Positions 11,380 through 24,224 are shown, numbered from the stretch's first letter. The stretch is 64,000 bases of DNA from Rhineura floridana (GCF_030035675.1 NC_084480.1:14217263-14281262); one strand, 5' to 3'. Numbers and translations: made by a program. Notes: a model not told the origin generated them from the letters alone.

Positions 11380-11885
11380 TACTCTTAAAGCTTTGTACTG
11401 GCTGCCTATTTAGTACAAAGCCCAATTCAAGGTGCTAATTTAACATATAAAGCCCTGTACGGCTTAGGACTCCATTATCTGACAGAACTGCTTCTCTCTA
11501 TTCCAACCTGCAAGTGATCCAAAATCTATTGGGGACACCTTTTACTGTCACCAAACAATCACCAGGCTATCAGATTTGTTACAAGCCTTCGTTACAAGTG
11601 GTCCCTGTCTGTAGAATACTCTTTCCCCTTCCCCAAGTTTAGGCAGGCACTGACAATAGTTAGTTTTGGGCACCAGGTAAAAACTTTCTTCCAGCAGGAC
11701 TTTGGAACTTTAAATGCTGGGCTTATATTGAGAGGGACAGGTGGAAGAATGTTATATGCAGAATTATATTCTGAATTTCAGTTGTTAGATTTGTTTTACT
11801 TTTATGTAGTTTTATATGTTGAGACTAGAGCTGCAATCATTGTATAAAGAGGGCAATATAAATTTTACAAAGAAATAAAATTAAA
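11380..11885 (+). mobile_element. Old L2 3' end, plus strand
   Basis: Begins with a decayed 'tactggctgcctattt' coding segment (the LHWLPV region), goes through the 'aaagccctgtacggctta' part (KALYGL) and ends in an A/T-rich 3' UTR with 'gggcaatataaattttac'. No usable frame remains. Confidence 0.65.
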
Positions 11886-11889
11886 ATGA

Positions 11890-13845
11890 ATATCTGGAGG
11901 GCCACCCTGGCCTATACAATAAGGCAAATATAGTTACCGATATATTTCAGAACCTGTCTTAAACCACCATGTAGATCTTCAGACCACAGCAAAGGGCCTG
12001 CCCACAAAACATACAAACCAAAAGGTATAAATAAAAAGTTAGTATGAAAAGAGAAGCAGTTTCACTAGCTGCTCTCAAAACTGCTCTTCAAGCTGCCTTT
12101 GGGATAGCAGTCCCCGTTTACATCAACTAGCAAAGCCATTTGTTCACTTTGACTTTGTAGTCTTTTATGGAGCTCTGTTCTTACCAAGAATCCATAAACC
12201 AGAAAAAAACCCTGAAGTCAACTATTTACCTCCATGAACAATATTCATTTGAACTTTTGGCACCTCCATTTCTTGTAGCCTACCAGAAATCATAAATACC
12301 ACAACTACTTTTTGCTTCATGGAACAACAAATCCTATTGCATGACCTGCAGCAATTCAGTTTAACAGATCAACAATCACAAATATTCTAACAAAGTAAGC
12401 TTAGGTATTGTCTTGTGGCTTTAGAATAGAAGTAATTAAATCCAATTTGGAAAGCAAAATTTACAGCTCGCTTAAGCAAGTCAGACGCCTAAAGGGATAC
12501 TTCCAATTACAGAATTTACATGCATGGTCCATGAAGGTAAAGCAATGTACATCTGAAAACTCTTAAATTGTTAATATAAAAGCTAAAGGTACAGAACCCA
12601 ATGAACTTTCTTCATCCATCTACAGGCACTGTTTAAGCTTGTTGATGACATGACTAAGGTACTATACATGATCCAGACTCTGTTTTTCCAGGAATGTGAG
12701 AAGGAGCCTAGACATGACTGTAGATTTTGAAAAGCGATTGTACTGACACCGCAGCATTCTGCCATAAATTTTAATTATTATATCATTCACAACACTATAA
12801 TTCCATGGCCTAGCAATATGCCTGAGTAGCCGTCCACACTGTTTTATAACCTCTTTCAGAACACTATCTCCACTTTGTGATTATTTCACCTATTTCTCAG
12901 TACCTCTCATTAAAGTAAAAAATTCTAAGATGGCCAATAACCCATTATCTCAGAAGTGGAAAAACAAAGCAAACTAGAAGCGTATTAGGGGTACTTCAAA
13001 ACAGTAGGGGGGAAACAGAAGCAGATGAGTTACTGCTGGCGTTGTCAGTGACTCCACTACTCTGTGGCAAGGGAGGGAAGACGTTATGGTGAATATTATA
13101 ATTGGAAACCTGGCTCCAAATAATGAACACTGGCTAGCTCCAAGGTGCCAAGTGGTCAGCATTTCTATTAATCCAGACACTTAAACGGATGGCAAACAAA
13201 CTATATTTTAGGTATTTTAATATCGTTCATATGCAGATTTACTATATAGTTTAGACCAATTTTTCTCTATGAACCAAAAGGGTTTGTTTTTTAAAGAAAG
13301 AGCGCACTAGCCATGCCGTTCCTGGGGGAGATGGCCCACTCCCCTGTCCACACTGTTCCCCTCTCTCCTGCCCTCAGCATGAATGACATTCACAGGCACT
13401 GCTCCATTCTATCACTTTTCCACACTGCTAATACATCCCAGCCCCCAAGTGTGACAATAAACATGGCAAGATGAAAAAGAATAAGGCTGAGGATTTTTTA
13501 CCCTTAACATTCAATATTTGGAGAGGAAATTTTATTTGAAATGTATTTATATTTTTCTACTCTATGTTGTTGAACTGCGCTTTACTGTAATATGATTTGT
13601 ATTTTAATGTTTTTTGTATTCTCCTTTTAAATGTATTCAATTGTGGCAGCCTATGGCTCTGAACAATAAAGATTCATTCATTCAAAAATATTTATCAACT
13701 ACTATAAAGCAGTAGGCAATGCTAACACAGCACTCGTAAATACAGCCCAAAAAGGCCTGACTTTCCACTAATTCCCCAAATAACAGGCATAGACATCAGC
13801 CACATACTAGGCTGAGGAAGAGACTTGGAAGGCCAGCTATCCCTT
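11890..13845. other. No gene or clear repeat; intron-like
   Basis: Unique AT-rich sequence. Around 13,540-13,690 there is a possible old LINE tail (aacaataaagattcattcat), too diverged to assign. Confidence 0.4.
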
Positions 13846-13849
13846 TTAT

Positions 13850-13970
13850 GGACTGTGGGGTTTAACTAATGGGATGTTGTTGGACTACAACTCTCTTCAA
13901 GTCTGACCACTGCTCATGCTGGCTGGGAATGATGGGAGTTTCAGTCCCAACAACATCTGGAAGTCACCAT
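13850..13970. mobile_element. Foldback hAT MITE, diverged
   Basis: Has both halves of the family core: 'gttgttggactacaactc' on the left and 'gatgggagtttcagtccc' followed by 'aacaacatctgg' on the right, which pair with each other. Confidence 0.6.
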
Positions 13971-13974
13971 ATTA

Positions 13975-16370
13975 GCTCAGGGACAGCAAGTTTGACCTTT
14001 TGAACTGCAGTTTTGTTGTCTGCAGCGGCTATATTTACTTGTATTCTTAGGTGTAGCTACTCTCCTCCTTCTAATCCATCCAGGAGATTAGAATTTCTAT
14101 TCCCATATACTGCCTTGGGCATTCTCTTGGGAGCTAGTTTTCAAACTGCACCTTATCTGATGAAAGGAGATTACATGTCAGAAGAGTGCAGCCGTACGCA
14201 TAAATGATTACTTGTTATACCATTGATCAGGGACAGGTAGCAGTTCAGAAGGCGCAGGTAGGAGGCGGGCTTCACCAGCATATTCTGCAACCTTCTCTCT
14301 TCCCACCCCGCCACCTTTAACTTGCAAAATGTTATTTAATCACCTGACAGCTGCTCCTTCCAGCAGGAAATGAAAGGAGAGCTCCCATTTCCTGTCTATC
14401 AGGTGTGAATCCATGATTTTCACACCACAGCTTTTGACATGGCCAGAACCATCATTTAAAGGGTTTTGCTCAGGAAACAGCATAGGCAGAGTCAGGACAA
14501 AGGGGGGAGGGGTGTCCAGATTCTCATCTGGGGCTGGATGGCAGTGATGGTCATCACAAAGGAGCCTCCAACCAACTAGAAGCTTGACTCAGCTCCTCAG
14601 GTGAACCAGCTCCTCAGGTGAAGAACATGACCATCTTTGTCTTGGCTTGCATCTTCAATCAAGAGGACATATCCACAACAAATGCCCCCTTGCTACTAGT
14701 GAAGCATCAATGTCAATCATATTATTATTGTATCAGGGCAAAAGCCATTCCCAATTTACTTGTAACTGTACACACTGCCAGTTTTTTTTGGGGGGGGGAT
14801 GAGAATTTACCATCACAATTTGTTTAATACCTCTACCATTTGGCCACATGTAGAAGAGTATACATTATTAACATACCATTGCACTTCCAAAATCAAAGTT
14901 GCCAATGTTCCCAGAGAGACAGTTTGAAACTTGGCAATGTGAACTATCCTATTAAACAAGACTAGTGGCAAATATCCAACATAGTAACTACCACTACAAA
15001 TTGTTCTGTACTGTTGTCTAAAAGCACCACAGATGCAGCCAGCAATGCTCAATTACTGATTTCATGTCCTTGGAAGTATAACGCCTTTCAAGGAACGTAG
15101 CCAAACTCACAGTATCAAGTTATAGTCTTACTGGCTGTACCTCATTTAATGCCAAGCCATCTCTTCCACTTCTAATAGTACCCACTGCATACGTGGGCTT
15201 GCAATATCATACACTCTTTACACTGAAAATCTAGAAGCAGCTTCTCTGGGTAGACAACTGCCATCTGAGGTATTAGGAGTACCAACATCATTGCTTAAGA
15301 TGGCAAATTTAGATTTCTTATCCAGTGCACAAGAAGAATAGTCTTCTTTCCTCCTCTTTCCACAGCACCTTTTTAAAATACACAGGTGTCAAATACTGAA
15401 CTCCGCTAAACTCTTACAAGTAATTGCTTGGAAGAGATGCAATTTCACACAGGCCCCTTTCTCTGACATTACACTGCTCAGCCAATTAGACCTCTCCCGA
15501 GAGCATTTATTTGTGAGAGTGAGTCAGTGAAGCTGATACTTGCAGAGGTCTAGGTAGCTCAGTAATCCTCTTGAATTTGGAACTGCAGAAGATCTCCTGA
15601 AACAGTGTTGTAGTCAGAACTAAATTAAATACAAGGAATTTGTTTTACCAACCCATTATTCTCTAATGAAGGAATTAGTGATCACCTCATTAGGTTGCAG
15701 GTGCTGGCACAAGCCATTTGAAAAAGAATCAAATACAAACATGCAGTATGGTTACTTGGCACTCATAAGGACATCCTGAAATAGGTTTCCAACAATCTTG
15801 AACACAAGCTAGTCTAGACTAGGTGAGAATAGACATATAGCTTGAAACTAAAATCTTACACATTTCAATGACTAAGTAACAGCATCCCAAAATCTCAACA
15901 GTACACCAGATTCCTGCAATTTAGGATTAGGTATAGTGTGTTGAAAGGTGGGCTCAGTTCTCAAATTAACTATCAGATCCACCTCATGGCCTTAGGCAAG
16001 TCTACTACAGCTTCAGCTAGCAGCAACCTACCTTAACAGGATTATGGACAAGCAAGAGAGTTTGTCAAACACTTATATTAATGTGCAAAATGCTATTTAA
16101 AAAAGGTTATCCTGCCCTCCAGAGTTCAAAAAGACAATATGCTTTTGAGACTAGCTTCAAGAGAAAATTCTGCAAACTACAGACTGGGAGAAAAGGGGCT
16201 TGCCTCTTGTGCAGAAACTGCAGCCTCGCAAGTACATCTATGAAAGTTAAAGATTACAAAAAGATTTACTAGCCTACCTTACCCAACATACCTGTGCCAA
16301 TTATTTGGGGCTAAAGAAAAAAGGTAGCCCATTTCTATGCCCGCTGACTCAAAGCAAGGGTGTGTACCAT
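13975..16370. other. No gene seen; intron-like
   Basis: Unique sequence with no recognisable coding exon on either strand. A poly-T/poly-G run at 14,780-14,797 is the only simple repeat. Confidence 0.4.
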
Positions 16371-16377
16371 ACCTTTT

Positions 16378-16535
16378 GAAGCACATTCAAAACACATACA
16401 CTCCCCCAAAGGATTCTGCGAACTGTTGTTTGTTAAGGGTACTAAGAACTGTAGCCCTATATGGGTAAATGACAGTTCCCGTGATTCTTGAGTGGGATGT
16501 GCTTTGAATACACTTTAAAGGTAGGGCAATATGGA
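16378..16535. mobile_element. Foldback MITE, family D
   Basis: Palindromic: 'cccccaaaggattctgcgaa' and 'gtttgttaagggta' on one side, 'acagttcccgtgattcttga' and 'gtgctttgaatacactttaa' on the other. Two further copies at 24,225-24,400 and 55,045-55,195 share the same plan. Confidence 0.65.
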
Positions 16536-16919
16536 ACCCAAGTCTCATCAAGTTTAATGGAATTTCCAGCACAATTTATAACAACGGTTCCCTGCTTAAC
16601 TGCCTTTGAGTACCTGCCACAAGCAAGAAGACAAACAGCTACTTATAAATAGCATTTTGGCAACCTTATAAGTGCAATACATCACCTGCTGTCTACTATT
16701 AGTACTAATTTGAAACCTAGTTAATAGAGACTACTTTCAAGAGATTACTTCCACCCCATTGAGTTCTTTAGCTCTCTCCCAACTCTTAGCCCAGCATGCC
16801 TATTTAAATTATTTTCAGCAAATGTTTGCTGTTTGCCACATGAGCACATAATATGTTCACAGTCGTGCTCACACTAAGTGATCAGAAGTGTGTTTTTCTA
16901 ATGCACACACCTCTGTATT

Positions 16920-17060
16920 TTGCTTGTTGAATTTATATCATCCCCTTCATCACCCAGAAATCCCAGGGCAGGTTACAGCAAAACCAAAGACACAGCCAAT
17001 ACAAATTTAAAATTCACAGCATATAACACTCAAGCTGTTCCTACAACAATACACCGCCAC
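16920..17060 (-). mobile_element. L2-like 3' UTR remnant
   Basis: The 'aatttatatcatcccc' segment and 'cccagggcaggttacagc' resemble the minus-strand 3' end of the L2 families at 42.4 and 42.8 kb. Short and diverged. Confidence 0.35.
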
Positions 17061-18340
17061 AACCTCACCTCTAACTAATCTCATACTTAGTACGGTAATC
17101 AAGACTTTGTACTGCACAAGGCAGACAAATTACTCTGGAGCAGAACTCACTCAACAGAAATGCATTACCTTTTACAATCAGAATCAGCCTTTCCTGTATT
17201 ACAAGAACAAATCTAATCCACTCAGCAGTACGTTAGCCTGAAGAAACACACTTGTGCATGACCCAGCAGCCCAAACAAGTACACCAACAATTCCCAGAAG
17301 CCTGCATGTTCACTGCTACAGGGACATACAATGCTACATATCCCAGTCAATCTTATACACATTGAATCATGTACAAGTATAATCAGAAAGTCCTGCACAT
17401 ATGCAACTGTGACCAAAATTATATTGCTTGCTTTTTAAAGCATCTTGCTTCAGAAAGCCTCAGCATTCAATTTTATAACTTTGGATAAGTGAAAATGGCT
17501 TGCATCCAAGTGCTAAACTTCTGTGTATGCAGAACATCTAAACACTTTTTATACAGTGGAAACTACATTAAGAGTCCTACCTCCCAAAACAAAGCACATA
17601 TCCTTTATCTGACAGACAAGCCTTTCTGAAAGACGATATGGGATTTTTCCACCTAGATTCCAAGGAGCGGATAATGCATAGAAAAAGTGTGAAAGAGCTG
17701 GAAATGAAGACAACTCCTTTCTTTGGTACATTAAGTGGAAGAACAAAAACCGACTTGGCACATTTAATTCAGTAGGGCAATGTCTAAACCTTTCAGGGCA
17801 GGTGTGGGAAGAGAAGAAATTTGTCCTAATCTTGGTTCTGATGCAACCCCAGAGATAAAAGCCCAAAAATTCATTTTCCCCATTTAGGAAGACAAGACAG
17901 AAATACAACACTCAGTTGTTTTACTGGTTTCCTACAGGGGGGAGGGGGGGAAGCACTGGAGTGAACAAAGGATTGCCCCAAATCATTTTATTTTAGCCAT
18001 TTCCTTCCTATCTTCTTTTGGGAGTGCAAGTTTCAAATGGCTGTTATTCGCAATTGCTCACTGCTAAAGGGGGAGGGAGTGTCATCTTTCCTCCCTACCA
18101 CTGCTAAAAAATATCGATTTGGTGTTTGTGCTGTTCCTCCCAACCCCCCCATCCCAACAAAAAAAGTGCACATACACCATTCCTTAACATATTTGCTGAT
18201 AAGTCCATCGGCTCAGGATTGTAACCTTTAAAAATACACACTAACTTGCAAAGAAACGTTTTTGGTTCAGAAAGAGAAAATGTTCTGTAGATTCCCACCG
18301 CTTGCTTCTCACCCAACTAACAACATCTAAAGGAAAAGAG
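17061..18340. other. No gene or repeat recognised next to the CpG island
   Basis: Unique sequence immediately left of the island. It should be the start of the first intron if transcription goes leftward from the island. A 120-codon minus frame (17,549-17,911) shows no known domain. Confidence 0.4.
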
Positions 18341-18344
18341 TATG

Positions 18345-18485
18345 CAGTCCTATCCATGCTTACTCTGAAGTAAACCAAATCAAGACTGGTAGAACTTAGT
18401 ACCTATGTTTAGGATTGTAATCCTTATGCACATTACTTGGGAGCAAACAGCCACTTAAACCCCACTGGAGCTTACTTCCGAGTAA
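18345..18485. repeat. Short interspersed repeat with 'ttactctgaagtaa' motifs
   Basis: Carries the paired motifs 'catgcttactctgaagtaa' and 'cttacttccgagtaagcatg', an inverted arrangement seen again in pieces near 48,140 and 56,010. It looks like a MITE remnant. It ends at the edge of the CpG island. Confidence 0.5.
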
Positions 18486-18489
18486 GCAT

Positions 18490-19760
18490 GCCTTCCGATG
18501 AGGGGGCTGCACGACGCACGTTTGCCTAGCAAAACACCGATCGATCAGTCAATCGATAATGGTGTCCACCAGACCCGAGGGTTGCCCGCTCAGCTGCTTT
18601 GTTTTGCCTTGCTAAGTGGGGCTGCAGACTTATTGCCCGAGCCTCAGCTCCGTCGGAAAGTTAACTCCCCCGCGGAGAGTTCCATGGGTGCTCGCTCCAC
18701 CACGCCGAGGCATGCAAAATAAATAAATGAGTAAAAAATAAAGGGAGCGGAGCCGAAAGGCGGCGATTCCCACGCACACTTTTCACCTCGGGAGTAAAAA
18801 GGACCCACTGAGTGAGGGGAGGGAGGCTAGCTGGCTGGCTGGCTTCCGACTCGGGAGGTAGAAGGATCATGCTTGGGGAGAGAAGGGTGGGTGCGTGGAG
18901 AGTATCAGCAAGCAACCGTCCTCGTCCTCCATCATCACCACCTTTCCCCCCCCTCTCTCCAGAGCCCAGCTGCATATCTGAGTCCCCCGCCCCCCATTTT
19001 TTTTGCTGTCGGACTTTGAAGGGCCTCTCTCCCCCCGCGCACCCCTCCCCCACCGCAGCACCGCCTACTCCCACCACAACAAAGCGAGGGAGCCACCCCC
19101 CCTCGCGCAGCCCAGGCCTCGGGCCTAACCCACTCGGCGCCCCTCCGAGCCTCGAGCGGTCCCTTTCCCCCTCACCCTCCTCACCCTCATCATCATCATC
19201 ACCACCATCACCCTCCTCATCATCATCACCACCCTCCCGGCCACCACAGAGACCAACCTCCTCGCCCCCGAGCTGCGCCTCTGCCACCCTCGCTCCCTTT
19301 CTCGCTGGCAGCCCCTCGCCGCTCCACACCTGCCATTGGCTGCCGAGGCCCGGCCCCGCCCGGCCGCTCCGCCAGCGTGCTCATTGGACGACCGTGTCGT
19401 CCATCAGGCGGAAGCTGAGGCGCGGAGTGGGTCGCAAGGAGGAAAGGGGTGGGGTTGGAGTTAACCCGCCCCTCTTTGCTACCCCTCCTCCTACTTCATC
19501 CCTCCTTTCCTTCTCTCGCTGCCTCAGCTCACATTAGAAGGCAGCGATTGGCGGCGGCTACGACGACCAATCGGCTTAGATGCGAGGCGCGTGGCGTCAA
19601 GAGGAGGTGGAGGGAGCAAATGAGCTACCCTCGCGACGGGGCATGAAGAGCCCTCGGATTGGCCAACACGTCTGTCAAATTGTCCCTCGCGCCGCTTAGC
19701 CCCGCCTACTCTTCCACTCCCCGTATTTTCAGTGTTAGGGATTGGTTGCGCCGGGGGGGG
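18490..19760 (-). promoter_or_regulatory. SMAD2: CpG-island promoter, probably of SMAD2 (leftward transcription)
   Basis: About 1.25 kb that is rich in G+C and in CG dinucleotides, unlike everything around it. Between 19,335 and 19,745 there are six CCAAT boxes: ATTGG on the plus strand at 19,335, 19,383, 19,547, 19,658 and 19,741 (CCAAT on the minus strand), and CCAAT at 19,567. GC boxes are seen near 19,350-19,370, 19,464 and 19,700. No TATA box is evident, as usual for a housekeeping promoter. The strand bias fits a start site just left of 19,330. A possible first donor site lies at 18,787/18,786 on the minus strand (GAG then GTGAAA). The gene name is inferred only from known order: SMAD2 lies downstream of ZBTB7C in the same orientation in mammals, and ZBTB7C ends at 61.3 kb here. 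An exon 1 without coding sequence, as in SMAD2, agrees with the absence of a coding exon. Confidence 0.5.
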
Positions 19761-19764
19761 GGAA

Positions 19765-20340
19765 GATTAAGGAGGGGAAAGCTGAGGAAAATTGGCTGTT
19801 GAGGCGCAAAGCACCAGAACAGGAGGAAGGTTAGCGGACTCTTCCGCCAGATACACTGGTAACGTTCCGCACAGCAATTGTCTCTCACAGCAAGGAGGAA
19901 ATAGGCCCGAGTGCCGCCACGTCCTAAAATGGACCAAGAAAATAACGCGTAATATGACTTACAATTTTGCAGCTCCTTTAAAATAAATAAATATATTATT
20001 AACATCAGTCACAAATTAAACATATTTCTCTCAGCAAGATCCCCACACTCCACCATCATGGCCAAGTGTGAGATAATAATGATAAAGACATGCAACAAAA
20101 CTAGGCCCTCAAAACAAACACAGCAGTACATGTGTATATGCAGTAAATTTTTATGTTGGAATAAAAAATTAAGCTTGGGGAAACTAGCATACTGAACATT
20201 TCTGTCATAATAATGATCAGTCGGTGGTCAGATCTGAAGCGTGAACTGAGACTTGCTCAAAACTATAGAAACAGAAACAGATGTTGGGGATCATTGAAAT
20301 GTGCCACTTACGGATCTTGTCAACAAGGGAAGAGACTGCT
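19765..20340. other. No gene seen upstream of the island
   Basis: Drops quickly to AT-rich unique sequence. No sign of a divergent coding exon on the plus strand. Confidence 0.4.
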
Positions 20341-20344
20341 GGGA

Positions 20345-20470
20345 TGGGAGACATCCGTGGCCCTCCAAATCTTGTTGGACTCCCATCTCCCATATGCCCC
20401 AGTCATCATGGTCTACAGTCAGGGATGATGGGAGCTGAAGTCCAACAAACATCCTGAGCGCCACGTCCTC
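20345..20470. mobile_element. Foldback hAT MITE
   Basis: 'ccgtggccctccaaatcttg' with 'gttggactcccatctccc' on the left pairs with 'gatgggagctgaagtcca' and the 'gcgccacgtcc' end on the right. Confidence 0.6.
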
Positions 20471-20544
20471 CTCAGCCATGCTCGACGATTTCACTTCTTT
20501 CAGAAAATGGAGAATAATGTGCAACATGCCAAAGCCGTGGACAT

Positions 20545-21060
20545 CTGGAGGGCCTCAGGTCCCCATCCACATACGAGAGCCTTCAGTATCAACACTATAG
20601 ATCAAATCTTACCCCTTATATACCCAGCTGATCACTGCGCTCTGCAGGTGAGGGCCTCCTGCAGATACCATCTTATCAGGAGGTTCGTTCTGCACAATAT
20701 AGGAAACGGACCTTTAGTATGGCGGCACCTACCCTGTGGAATTCCCTCCCCTTAAATATTAGGCAGGCGCCATCTCTGCTATCTTTCCGGCGCCTTTTGA
20801 AGACTTTCCTCTTTCAACAAGCCTTTTAAGTTGAGACCTATCCCAGTCTGTGTCTGTGTTAGAATTGCTTAATATGTTTTTTAATAATGTTTTTAACCCT
20901 TTTTTAAAGTTGTTTTTAAAATGTTTTTTAACGCTGTTTTGTTTTAAAGTATTTTAAGATCTGTTTTTATGATGTTTTAAAGTGTTTTTAGGGCTTTGTT
21001 TGCCGCCCTCGGCTCCTGCTGGGAGGAAGGGCGGGATACAAATTAAATAATAAGTAAATA
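20545..21060 (+). mobile_element. L2 (subfamily 1) 3' end, plus strand
   Basis: Starts in the decayed C-terminal coding part ('atacccagctgatcactgcg', then the [10 protein letters not shown]-like segment) and continues through the T-rich 3' UTR to 'gggaggaagggcgggataca' and an A/T tail near 21,050. This copy shows the uninterrupted form of the site where subfamily 2 landed inside subfamily 1 at 42.8-44.25 kb. Confidence 0.8.
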
Positions 21061-21193
21061 AAATAAAGAAAATATGCTGTCTAGTCTAGAGACTCTTAAA
21101 ACTACCCTGGAGGTTTGCAAACTGTTCAGGTGCTCTAAGGAAAGACTGTAGAACAGTAGAAAATATTCATACTTAGCCTTGCAAGTTATTGAT

Positions 21194-21263
21194 TTGTGTG
21201 TGTGTGTGTGTGTGAGTGAGTGAGTGAGTGAGTGAGTGAGAAAGAGAGAGAGAGAGAGAGAGA
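21194..21263 (+). repeat. Compound microsatellite (TG)n(GAGT)n(GA)n
   Basis: Read directly: TG repeats, then GAGT repeats, then GA repeats in one unbroken run of about 70 bp. Confidence 0.95.
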
Positions 21264-21369
21264 TCAAGGCGTCTTTGACCAGGGATTATCATACAAGTTA
21301 ACAGGGCCCTGGGATTTTCATAATACGGTACTGGTACAGTCTATTTCTATTTATTTTGCTTTTTATTAT

Positions 21370-21587
21370 TACATAAATATCCCCCCTTTCCTCCAAGGTG
21401 CTGAAGATGACATACATGGTTCTCCCTCTCCATTTTATCCTAACAATATAACCCTGTGATGTAGGTTAGGCTGAAAGTGTGATTGCCCTAAATTCACCCA
21501 GCAACCTTCATCCTGGAGTGGGGATTTGAATCCAGGTCTCTAAGGCCCTAGTTCAAAACTCAGATCACTACACCACACTGGCTACCA
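21370..21587 (-). mobile_element. tRNA SINE, family B, minus strand
   Basis: On the minus strand it starts agccagtgtggtgtagtgat (tRNA-type box A region), has a gattcaaatcc box B, then 'acagggttatattgttagga' and ends '…ggaggaaaggggggatat'. The tail resembles the L2 3' end. It abuts the 3' end of the CR1 at 21,588. Confidence 0.75.
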
Positions 21588-24150
21588 TAGAATCAGAGAA
21601 CACTAGAGTTGGAAGGGGCTTATAAGGCCATCAAATCCAAGCCCTGCTCAATGCAGGAATCCGTGTTAAAGCATGAAAATGAAATGAAACAAATACCCAG
21701 CAGGTGGCTGTCCAGCTGCCTCTTGAATGCCTCCAGTGTTGGAGAGGCCACTAATTCCCTAGGTACTGGGTTCCATTGTCATACTGCTCTAACAGGGAGA
21801 TTTTCCTGATGATCAGTCGAAATCTGGCTTCCTGCAACTTAAGCCCATATTTTTCCACGTTCTGCACTCTGGGATGATCAAGAAGAGATCCTGGCCCTCT
21901 GGGAACCCTTCAAGTACTTGAAGAGTGCTATCATATCTCCCCTCAGTTTTCTCTTCTCAAGGCTAAACATGTCCAGTTCTTTCCTCCTAGGGCTTTGTTT
22001 CCAGTCCCCTGATCATCCTTGTCACCCTCTTCTGAACCTCTTCCTTCCTACATATTTATGAGGGCTATTATTGGGCCCCATTAGAGCCGTTCTCTCAGTT
22101 CCTGTTACTGTGCATAAGCCCTCATCAGTCATTACCAATACGTTTATGTCTCCCTCCCCTTTAGGATTCAATTTAACCCCCTTCTGATGATATTTCCCAT
22201 GCTGTTACCAAACACATTCTTCCCAGTTTCAGGGTTGTTAAAACAAAAAGGGATTGCGAAGAGCTCCAAAAAGACCTCTCCAAACTGAGTGAATGGGCGG
22301 GAAAATGGCAAATGCAATTCAATATAAACAAGTGTAAAATTATGCATATTGGAGCAAAAAATCTTAATTTCACATATACGCTCATGGGGTGTGAACTGGC
22401 GGTGACTGACCAGGAGAGAGACCTCGGGGTTGTAGTGGACAGCACGATGAAAATGTCGACCCAGTGTGGGGTAGCTGTGAAAAAGGCAAATTCCATGCTA
22501 GCGATAATTAGGAAAGGTATTGAAAATAAAACAGCCGATATCATAATGCCGTTGTATAAATCTATGGTGCGGCCGCATTTGGAATACTGTGTACAGTACT
22601 GGTCGCCTCATCTCAAAAAGGATATTATAGAGTTGGAAAAGGTTCAGAAGAGAGCAACCAGAATGATCAAGGGGATGGAGCGACTCCCTTACGAGGAAAG
22701 GTTGCAGCATTTGGGGCTTTTTAGTTTAGAGAAAAGGCGGGTCAGAGGAGACATGATAGAAGTGTATAAAATTATGCATGGCATTGAGAAAGTGGATAGA
22801 GAAAAGTTCTTCTCCCTCTCTCATAATACTAGAACTCGTGGACATTCAAAGAAGCTGAATGTTGGAAGATTCAGGACAGACAAAAGGAAGTACTTCTTTA
22901 CTCAGCGCATAGTTAAACTATGGAATTTGCTCCCACAAGATGCAGTAATGGCCACCAGCTTGGACGGCTTTAAAAGAAGATTAGACAACTTCATGGAGGA
23001 CAGGGCTATCAATGGCTACTAGCCATGATGGCTGTGCTCTGCCACCCTAGTCAGAGGCAGCATGCTTCTGAAAACCAGTTGCCGGAAGCCTCAGGAGGGG
23101 AGAGTGTTCTTGCACTCGGGTCCTGCTTGCGGGCTTCCCCCAGGCACCTGGTTGGCCACTGTGAGAACAGGATGCTGGACTAGATGGGCCACTGGCCTGA
23201 TCCAGCAGGCTCTTCTTATGTTCTTATGTTTTCAAGGTACAGCCCATCACTTATCAGCAGTCCATCTTCCAGGAAGTGTATGGTCCCAGAATCCAAATCT
23301 CTCACGTCAGCACCACCTTCCTACCCAGATATTCACCCAGAGTATTTTTCTTTCTCTTTTTACTCCTAAGGACTGGAAGGATAGATGAGAAAACTAGCTG
23401 GGCCCCAAACTCCTTGAGTTTCCTTCCAAAGCTTCAAAGTCTAACATGATTTCCTTGTAGCCCCGCTTGGCAATATCATTTGTTCCCACATGGATGAGAA
23501 GAAAAGGATATCTGTCAAGTGGGCATTATAAGTGATGGCAACCCTTCCATCCCATCTCTAATCCTTCCTCCAGGAAGACAGCATGCCTGGAGAGTCCATG
23601 GGTCTTCTCAGTATACTCGGGTTTCAATCTCACACAGTAGGGAGTTTCCCACTACTACTACTCTTCTCCTTGTGGGGCTTGCTTTCATTGCTTCTGCTTG
23701 ACTGAGTTTCAGCATCCTGCTTGCTGTCCCGCGGGGTCTCCTGTAATTCTTCCCCAGGAGACTGTCCATAAGTATCATCCTCAGGTGCCTGGAAGCGGTT
23801 CCATAGTTTCACCGGTGATGGATGTTTTCTCGCTCTTCTACTCCTAACAGTCACCCTTTTCCGTGGAGTTGCCTCCACTTTGTTGTTCCTCTCTTCAACA
23901 CGCTCCTCCTCTGCTTCAACATGCTGTTGTTATTCCTCCTCTGTGCTTCTCTTTGCTGCTGTTGTTCCAGCATTCTGTCTAAGAAGTCTTCCTCTTCTCT
24001 TATATTCTTGAGTGTGGCCACCCATCGCTCCAGACCTCTCACTTTTTCTTCCAACATCACCACCAGCTTGCATTTGTTGCACGTGTATACCATGTTGTTC
24101 TCAGGCAAGAAAACAAACATTGCACACACCTTGCTGGTCACCACCACGGG
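21588..24150 (-). mobile_element. Older CR1 with ORF1, minus strand, split by a younger CR1
   Basis: Right part (24,147-23,232): ORF1 remnants with YTCNKCKLVVMLEEKV (CxxC zinc ribbon plus coiled coil), a basic linker, and esterase block pieces (LIHVGTNDIAKRG near 23,480). Left part (22,040-21,588): the C-terminal tail and 3' UTR ending at the 'agaatcatagaatc'-type CR1 terminus. Most of ORF2 is missing, so the copy has a large internal deletion. Interrupted at 22,231-23,231 by a CR1 of the young subfamily in the opposite orientation. Confidence 0.75.
22231..23231 (+). mobile_element. Young CR1 (same subfamily as 4.3-8.5 kb), 5'-truncated, 1.0 kb
   Basis: Frame 22,312-23,022 encodes 236 residues of the ORF2 C-terminus with no break (ends FMEDRAINGY). 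The 3' UTR follows and the end is 'ttcttatgttcttatgtt'. It was inserted into the older CR1 at a 'gttc/tttc' site. Nearly identical to the corresponding part of the 4.3-8.5 kb element, so both are recent. Confidence 0.88.
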
Positions 24151-24224
24151 AGTGTCCTTTCAGTCCAGTCTCTATTACCTTTTGTTTCTGCGTTTCTACA
24201 TAACGATCACATCAACACCATACC

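Noticed and set aside
18661-19329. 222-codon minus-strand frame in the CpG island, and the 241-codon plus-strand frame facing it
   Set aside because: Low-complexity Gly/Asp/Glu and Pro/Ser runs caused by GC-rich and GAT-triplet sequence; stops are rare in such DNA. No domain and no conserved start context.
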